Shown piece after piece: positions 7,329 to 12,129 of a DNA stretch of 12,129 bases. Position 1 is the stretch's first letter; each line of letters begins with the position of its first letter. Below the pieces are notes generated by a model. It did not search any database, was not told the origin of the DNA, and worked only from the letters and a program-made list of their open reading frames with translations. The position numbers and the translations under genes are program-made. Source of the DNA: Nitrospirota bacterium (GTDB lineage Bacteria; Nitrospirota; Nitrospiria; Nitrospirales; UBA8639); assembly GCA_029881175.1 (NCBI GenBank), contig JAOUNC010000035.1, positions 1 to 12,129 of the forward strand. The letters are read 5' to 3'.

Positions 7329-8756
7329 TTAGCCATTCATTCTGGCAATCACAACCGAAGTAGTCGAGGCGGAGACCTGAAACCGTTCATCCTCTCGCAA
7401 CCCTCCAACCCAGAGAATTCCTTCCGGGGCCACCAACAAAGGCACTTTTACCCGCTGAGAGCGAGGCAACTTCATATCCGAAAAAAAGTCTTGAAGTTTT
7501 TTCTGACGCCCGCCAAACCCTTTGGGGCAAAACACATCACCAGGCATCCAACTTCGGAGTCGTAATGCGGGCGTAAACGTGTCGGCATCAAGATGCATCT
7601 CCAATTTATGGGATAGGCGAACATCCTCCCCGGCTGGTTTCATCGAAACGACCATGCGTTGGCCGGTTAAAGGCCAAACCACTTCTCCGGGAATACCCAC
7701 CTCAAGGACTCCGGAAGAAGCCTGGATCCGGTCATGCAAAAGGCCGTGGCCTCTTGCAGAAAAAACCAGTCGATCATATTCCTGCCCAACATGGACATCA
7801 TTCAGGCGCATGGTCCATCCGGACTGTCCATGCCTCAAGCAATCTAAGAGTCGTTGGACAACATCAAATCGTGGCCCTTGGGTCTTGCCCATCATCTGTT
7901 GAAAACTGTGACGGACCACCCGACGTTGAATCGCGAGGGGCAATTCCAGCAACGCCGTTCTCTGCAATTGAATCTCATTTGCATCCGCAGTCACACAGAT
8001 TTGCTGAAAGGCTTCGGCGGCTACATTTTCGAGATAAGTATGGTCCTCACGCATCATCTCGGCTTGCCGCGACAACACATTGACAATCCCAGGAGAATAT
8101 TCTTTCAGATGAAGCATCAGATCCTGGCGAAGACGATTGCGTAAATAGTAGGGCTGCTTATTGGAAGAATCCAGTCGATAGACCTGTTGCCGCTGCTCCA
8201 AATATGCCACAATATCCCTTCGGGAAATATCAAGAAGGGGGCGCACAATTCGTTCTCCCCGCTTCGGGGGAATGCCGCCCAACCCACCAGTGCCACTCCC
8301 ACGAATCATCCACATCAACACGGTTTCAGCTTGATCATCAACTGTATGGCCTGTCGCAATTTTTGTGGCGCGACGTTCCCGAAGAATCTCTTCCAAGGCC
8401 TGATACCGAGACTCCCGCGCATGGACTTGAAGCGATTGCTTGGTGAACTTGGCCTCCTGTTTTCTAAGCCGCGCCTCACGAATACTCACCGGGATGCCAA
8501 AACGTCTCCCTAATGCTTCGACAAAGGCCGCATCCTCATCACTTTCAGCACCTCGAAGACCGTGATTCACATGGCCAATACTGAGCTCCCAGTTCCAACG
8601 AGAGGACAACGAGACTAAACATGCCAATAGGGCAACGGAATCCGGTCCGCCAGATACGGCGACGAGAATACGGTCTCCCGAACACAATAAGTCTCTGGTT
8701 CGAATCGTTTTATGGACGGCTTCTTCCAGATTGAGAGCCTGTGATTGATTGCTCAT
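7329..8756 (-). CDS. tilS: tRNA(Ile)-lysidine synthetase TilS
   Basis: TilS uses ATP and lysine to turn C34 of the tRNA-Ile CAU anticodon into lysidine, changing both the amino acid identity and the codon read from AUG to AUA; it is normally essential. The N-terminal PP-loop ATPase domain has SGGPDS at 35-40, HVNHGLRG at 62-69 and GHTVDDQAETVLM at 136-148. A central helical tRNA-binding region follows. The C-terminal TilS domain is visible around 398-460, with PGDVFCPKG (405-413) and the KKLQDFF segment (419-425). The 475 residues fit the long, E. coli-like form. The ATG directly follows the ribF stop (TAGATG, no gap), with AAGGG about 10 bases upstream, so it is translated with ribF. It is followed closely by hpt. 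Confidence 0.97.
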   Translation of the reverse strand: MSNQSQALNLEEAVHKTIRTRDLLCSGDRILVAVSGGPDSVALLACLVSLSSRWNWELSIGHVNHGLRGAESDEDAAFVEALGRRFGIPVSIREARLRKQEAKFTKQSLQVHARESRYQALEEILRERRATKIATGHTVDDQAETVLMWMIRGSGTGGLGGIPPKRGERIVRPLLDISRRDIVAYLEQRQQVYRLDSSNKQPYYLRNRLRQDLMLHLKEYSPGIVNVLSRQAEMMREDHTYLENVAAEAFQQICVTADANEIQLQRTALLELPLAIQRRVVRHSFQQMMGKTQGPRFDVVQRLLDCLRHGQSGWTMRLNDVHVGQEYDRLVFSARGHGLLHDRIQASSGVLEVGIPGEVVWPLTGQRMVVSMKPAGEDVRLSHKLEMHLDADTFTPALRLRSWMPGDVFCPKGFGGRQKKLQDFFSDMKLPRSQRVKVPLLVAPEGILWVGGLREDERFQVSASTTSVVIARMNG

Positions 8757-9728
8757 CTAGCCATTTCCCTTTTTGGCCGTCAAATGAATTGGGTGTCGGT
8801 CCTCATACTGCGCTAAGACGGTGCGAGCCTGGGCGCCATCCTGGTCCATTTGTTTCAACAAATCGTCGACGTTGGTAAACACTTTATCCTCTCGCACGCG
8901 TTCAATAAACGACACAGAAATAGATTTGCCATAGAGAGCGAGATGCTGATCAAAAATATGGACTTCCAAAAGCCGCTCACCTTCCTGAAACGTGGGACGC
9001 GTGCCAATGTAAGCAACCGAATGGAGGCACTCACCATTAATCTCTGTCAGCGTGGCATAGATGCCATCAGCAGGAAGTACCCGGTGAGAAGGAATCCGCA
9101 GATTAGCCGTGGGCCATCCCATTTGACTCCCACGCTTTTCTCCCTCAATCACCATTCCTGTTAACCGATAAGGCCGCCCCAAGCATTGTCGCCCCTCCAC
9201 CACATTGCCGGCAGTTAAACATTTCCTAATACGCGTGGAGCTGACCACCTCACCACCCAACATCACCGGCGTCATCGGTTGAACCACACAATTGGCCTGC
9301 TCACCCAATCGCATAAGATCTTGGATCGTCCCACTCCGACCCTTCCCAAAGACAAAGTTTTCTCCGACCATTAACTGTTTGACGCCCAACCCATCATGCA
9401 ACACCTGCTGCACAAATTGCTCTGGCGTCAGCGCAGCCAGGGCCTGTGTAAAGGGTAAGATAATAAGCTCAGCGATCCCCAGACGTTCGAAAAAGTCATA
9501 TTTTTCCTGAGCATCAGATAAAAACTTCGGAACGGTGGCTGGACGCAAAACGGTGACCGGATGAGGGTCGAATGAGAGTACCATAGGAACACCGTTGAGG
9601 CGTTGTGCATTGTCAATAACTGCCTCGATTAAGGCACGGTGTCCCAAATGCTGCCCGTCAAAATTGCCGATCGTGAGGACAGGAAACGGAGCAAGGGGAG
9701 ACGGAGGCAACCCGTTGGTAATGTTCAT
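8757..9728 (-). CDS. ribF: Bifunctional riboflavin kinase / FAD synthetase RibF
   Basis: RibF phosphorylates riboflavin to FMN and adenylates FMN to FAD. The N-terminal FAD synthetase (nucleotidyltransferase) domain has [12 protein letters not shown] at 19-30, SFDPHP at 52-57, [14 protein letters not shown] at 120-133 and VSSTRIRK at 162-169. The C-terminal riboflavin kinase domain has GRPYRLTG (184-191), the G-W-PTANL motif at 204-210 and the catalytic glutamate region LEVHIFD (254-260). Its 323 residues are typical of the two-domain enzyme. The start overlaps the hemB stop by four bases (ATGA at 9728-9725), which fixes the start and implies translational coupling; no separate strong ribosome binding site is seen. 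Its stop abuts the tilS start. Confidence 0.97.
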   Translation of the reverse strand: MNITNGLPPSPLAPFPVLTIGNFDGQHLGHRALIEAVIDNAQRLNGVPMVLSFDPHPVTVLRPATVPKFLSDAQEKYDFFERLGIAELIILPFTQALAALTPEQFVQQVLHDGLGVKQLMVGENFVFGKGRSGTIQDLMRLGEQANCVVQPMTPVMLGGEVVSSTRIRKCLTAGNVVEGRQCLGRPYRLTGMVIEGEKRGSQMGWPTANLRIPSHRVLPADGIYATLTEINGECLHSVAYIGTRPTFQEGERLLEVHIFDQHLALYGKSISVSFIERVREDKVFTNVDDLLKQMDQDGAQARTVLAQYEDRHPIHLTAKKGNG

Positions 9729-10708
9729 AAACCAGGAGAATTCAAGCGTTGCGCAGCATCTTTGGCAAAATAGGTGAGGATGAGGTCCGCTCCTGCGCGT
9801 TTAATCGAGATCAGACTTTCCATCATAACTGAGGCTTCGTCAATCCACCCTTGCTGGGCCGCCGCTTTGATCATGCTATATTCGCCACTCACCTGATACG
9901 CCGCCACGGGTACCCTGACCATATCGCGTACTTGCCTGAGAATATCTAAATACAACAACGCTGGCTTGACCATCACGATATCGGCCCCTTCCTCAAGATC
10001 GAGTTCGACTTCTCGCAAGGCTTCTCGCGCATTGGCCGCATCCATCTGATACGAACGCCGATCGCCAAAAGAAGGGCTGGAAAATGCCGCATCACGGAAT
10101 GGGGCATATAAGGCCGAAGCATATTTAGCCGAATAGGACATGATCGGCATTTCGGAATAGCCATGTTGGTCTAACGCCTCACGGATGGCCTTCACCCGTC
10201 CATCCATCATATCCGACGGGGCCACCATGTCCACACCGGCTTCAGCATGGCTCAGCGCCATCGCTTGGAGACAATCCAACGTTTCATCATTGAGGATTCG
10301 GCCATCACGAACAATGCCGCAATGCCCATGTGACGTATATTCATCGATACAGACATCGGTAATGACCATTAAATCAGGAAGCTGCACTTTCAACGCCCGA
10401 ACAGCACGTTGCACAACTCCATCTTTTTCAAGAGCTGCAGACCCTCGCTCATCCTTCTGCTTTGGAATTCCAAAAAGAATCACGGCGGGAATCCCCAAGG
10501 CCCAAGCCTCAGTGGCCTCCTTCACCAGACGATCAACCGACCACCGAAATTGGCCAGGCATGGAATCAATCGGCTCCTGTTTGTTTTCCCCAAAGGTGAC
10601 AAACAGAGGATAAATCAGATCGGCTGGACACACCTGTGTCTCACGCACCATCCGTCTCAACGAGGCATGTTGCCGAAGTCGCCGCAAACGGTGAACAGGA
10701 AATCCCAT
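9725..10708 (-). CDS. hemB: Delta-aminolevulinic acid dehydratase (porphobilinogen synthase) HemB
   Basis: HemB condenses two 5-aminolevulinate molecules into porphobilinogen, the first pyrrole of haem, sirohaem and corrinoids. The 327 residues match the family. The Schiff-base lysines are Lys195 in SYSAKYAS and Lys248 in VMVKPA, and [10 protein letters not shown] is at 163-172. The active-site metal segment reads [14 protein letters not shown] (118-131). Cys120 and Cys130 are kept, but the middle cysteine of the E. coli zinc triad is Asp122, a mix of the Cys-rich and Asp-type motifs. The start is supported by TAGGAG five bases upstream of the ATG. It lies 113 bp after the CBS gene, overlaps ribF by 4 bp, and shares the cluster with cobA-hemD, whose product acts two steps later. 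Confidence 0.98.
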   Translation of the reverse strand: MGFPVHRLRRLRQHASLRRMVRETQVCPADLIYPLFVTFGENKQEPIDSMPGQFRWSVDRLVKEATEAWALGIPAVILFGIPKQKDERGSAALEKDGVVQRAVRALKVQLPDLMVITDVCIDEYTSHGHCGIVRDGRILNDETLDCLQAMALSHAEAGVDMVAPSDMMDGRVKAIREALDQHGYSEMPIMSYSAKYASALYAPFRDAAFSSPSFGDRRSYQMDAANAREALREVELDLEEGADIVMVKPALLYLDILRQVRDMVRVPVAAYQVSGEYSMIKAAAQQGWIDEASVMMESLISIKRAGADLILTYFAKDAAQRLNSPGL

Positions 10709-10821
10709 TTCTACTCCTACGTGTGTGTGAACAATATCTGGAACCTGTGTCGTCGTCGAGCACCATCACATCATGTTCGGCGGACACGTCTTACACAGAA
10801 TGAAGCACCAGACTGTTGTGC

Positions 10822-11214
10822 CTACTTTCGAGGAAGATTCGTTAAAAAGACCACAAGATCTCGAACGGAAATCATCCCGGCCATTTCTCCATCCTTCGTA
10901 ATACCCAAATGTCGAATATGTTTTTCGGCCATCAAATCATTTGCATCCAACAAGGTACAATTCCCTTCAATTGACGCAATAGGTGCCGACATGATTTTCT
11001 CGACCGTCGTGGTAAGAGGATCAGCACCCGCTGCGACCACCCGTCGTACCAAATCAGTGTCAGTCAGAATCCCGATGATTTCTTCCCCACTCGTAATGAA
11101 GATACTCCCAATTCCATTATCCCGCATCATTTCGGCGGCCGTTTTCACCACCACATCCCGGTCAACCTTCACAATTTTCTCAATAGGAACCATACAGGAT
11201 TTTACAGGAACCAT
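10822..11214 (-). CDS. Stand-alone two-CBS-domain protein
   Basis: This is a 130-residue protein made almost wholly of a CBS-domain pair (Bateman module). The first domain covers about residues 7-63 and ends in GILTDTDLVRR (48-58); the second covers about 72-128 and ends in GMISVRDL (113-120). Such pairs bind adenine nucleotides such as AMP, ATP or SAM and act as sensors. No catalytic, DNA-binding or membrane segment is present, so the output must come through a partner or a conformational change. The N-terminus shows a small repeat (MVP at 1-3 and 8-10). The first ATG is preferred because GGAGGAG precedes it. The gene sits between cobA-hemD (75 bp upstream) and hemB (113 bp downstream), suggesting shared transcription with tetrapyrrole genes. 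The ligand and target cannot be told from sequence. Confidence 0.9.
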   Translation of the reverse strand: MVPVKSCMVPIEKIVKVDRDVVVKTAAEMMRDNGIGSIFITSGEEIIGILTDTDLVRRVVAAGADPLTTTVEKIMSAPIASIEGNCTLLDANDLMAEKHIRHLGITKDGEMAGMISVRDLVVFLTNLPRK

Positions 11215-11221
11215 GGCTCTA

Positions 11222-11228
11222 CTCCTCC
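11222..11228 (-). promoter_or_regulatory. Strong ribosome binding site of the CBS gene
   Basis: GGAGGAG on the minus strand lies seven bases before the ATG at 11214. It is the strongest Shine-Dalgarno match in the window. It decides between two in-frame ATG codons that are both followed by GTTCCT (11214 and 11193), favouring the upstream one. Confidence 0.75.
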
Positions 11229-11289
11229 ATTCAATCGGTTAACAAAGCATGAAGCCGACAACGTCGTCTGTCATCATATTTTTTTAATA

Positions 11290-12129
11290 TCAAGGCACCT
11301 TGGGTTGATGCTGATTCGCATGAGCCACAATCGCCTCAACCAAGGCAGGCACCGTATTTTCGGCCGCCACAATATCCACCGACAACCCTTCATCCTGAAC
11401 CGTTCTGGCGGTGATCGGGCCAATACAGGCCACAGCGCTATGCTGCGTCAACTTGTGCATCTCCTGACGATCACCAAACAACTGGCAAAAATTCTTCACA
11501 GTCGATGAGCTCGTAAACGTCAAATACTGAATATCCTGATTGCGAAGACGATTCCAAATCGGCTCGTGTTCCGTTTCAGGTGGCACAGATTGATACCCAT
11601 GTACCACGCGAACATGAGCCCCCATCTCCACCAATTGCTCAGGAAGAATCTCCCTGGCGATTTTAGCACGAGGAATCAAAATTCTTTGGCCTTTCATACC
11701 CAATGCCCTGAGAGCCACCAAAATACCTTCCGCCTGAAACTCCTTGGGCACAAGGTCGGCAACTAATCCCCACCGGCTCGCTTCTTCTTTTGTCTGAGGG
11801 CCAATACAACAGACTCGGGCATTTGCCAGGCTTCGCGCATCTTTTTGATGAAACCACAAACGTCCCATGAAAGCCTGCACACCATTCACACTCGTGAAGA
11901 TCACCCAATCATAAGTAGGAAGCTCACGAATCGCCTCATCCACCTGCGCCCAGCTTTCTGGAGGACGAATTTCTATGGTAGGACATTCAATGGGCTCAGC
12001 CCCTAGTTCAGCCAGCAAATTGGACAACGCAGGAGCCTGCGCACGAGGACGTGTCACCAACACCCCTTTCCCAAACAACGGCCGAGTTTCATACCAATTT
12101 AATCGATCACGCAAGCGAACCACCTCGCC
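11290..12129 (-). CDS. hemD: C-terminal part of a uroporphyrinogen-III C-methyltransferase / synthase fusion (CobA-HemD); 5' end outside window
   Basis: The visible 279 codons are essentially a complete uroporphyrinogen-III synthase, which closes hydroxymethylbilane into uroporphyrinogen III with inversion of ring D. Typical marks are GVLVTRPRAQA at the start, WVIFTSVNGV and CIGPQTKEE in the first half, and YLTFTSSSTVKNF and ACIGPITART in the second. The frame stays open to the right edge. Reading from the edge it begins GEVVRLRDRLNWYETRPLFG, which resembles the end of a SUMT (CobA) domain joined to HemD, as in known CobA-HemD fusions. The GTG at 12123 is therefore probably an internal valine and not the start. 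A fused protein would make uroporphyrinogen III and methylate it to precorrin-2 for sirohaem or corrinoids. The CBS gene follows after 75 bp. The HemD call is firm; the fusion is inferred from a short junction. Confidence 0.88.
   Translation of the reverse strand, partial: GEVVRLRDRLNWYETRPLFGKGVLVTRPRAQAPALSNLLAELGAEPIECPTIEIRPPESWAQVDEAIRELPTYDWVIFTSVNGVQAFMGRLWFHQKDARSLANARVCCIGPQTKEEASRWGLVADLVPKEFQAEGILVALRALGMKGQRILIPRAKIAREILPEQLVEMGAHVRVVHGYQSVPPETEHEPIWNRLRNQDIQYLTFTSSSTVKNFCQLFGDRQEMHKLTQHSAVACIGPITARTVQDEGLSVDIVAAENTVPALVEAIVAHANQHQPKVP

Noticed and set aside
10709..10821. Terminator or riboswitch between the CBS gene and hemB
   Set aside because: Only short imperfect stems (for example around AGGCAC/GTGCTT) and no T-run or known riboswitch core were seen.
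10409..11242. A 277-codon open frame on the plus strand across hemB, the intergenic gap and the CBS gene
   Set aside because: It lies opposite two confidently identified genes, is basic and low in recognisable motifs, and has no family signature. It is a shadow frame.
1..12129. A new defence, mobile or other undescribed multi-gene system
   Set aside because: Nine of the ten genes belong to well-known housekeeping families in plausible operon order. The tenth is a common CBS pair. No repeats, integrase, toxin-antitoxin or unknown gene cluster is visible.

Overview
All ten genes in this window lie on the minus strand and are read from right to left. The set is bacterial housekeeping. In order of transcription it is: the end of a cobA-hemD fusion, a small two-CBS-domain protein, hemB, ribF, tilS, hpt, ftsH, folP, glmM and comEC, which runs off the left edge. 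Base composition is near half GC. I see no tRNA, rRNA, insertion sequence, CRISPR array or phage gene. Intergenic gaps run from a 4-bp overlap to 149 bp, so no gene-free stretch exceeds 300 bp.

The organism is a Gram-negative-type bacterium that makes its own haem or sirohaem. The mix of genes, the CobA-HemD fusion and the sequence style remind me of Nitrospirota (Nitrospira-like). This is an impression, not a proven assignment.

Right part (about 8.7-12.1 kb): cofactor synthesis. HemB makes porphobilinogen and HemD closes uroporphyrinogen III. The upstream methyltransferase half of the fusion, mostly outside the window, would lead to sirohaem or corrinoids. A stand-alone CBS protein sits between cobA-hemD and hemB. 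RibF makes FMN and FAD and is joined to hemB by an ATGA overlap.

Middle (about 3.8-8.7 kb): tilS-hpt-ftsH-folP. This joins the tilS-hpt-ftsH order known from Firmicutes to the ftsH-folP-glmM order known from E. coli. ftsH has a good sigma70-type promoter of its own, with a cluster of inverted ACTAA half-sites in its leader. The block is therefore probably transcribed both by read-through and from this internal promoter.

Left part (1-3.8 kb): glmM for UDP-GlcNAc precursor synthesis, then comEC, the DNA-uptake channel, complete except for its last residues.

I found no undescribed multi-gene system. The points worth a second look are the ftsH leader half-sites, an Hpt without the usual Ser-Tyr dyad, a mixed Cys/Asp metal motif in HemB, a Gln variant in the ComEC metal motif, and the CBS gene inside the haem cluster.
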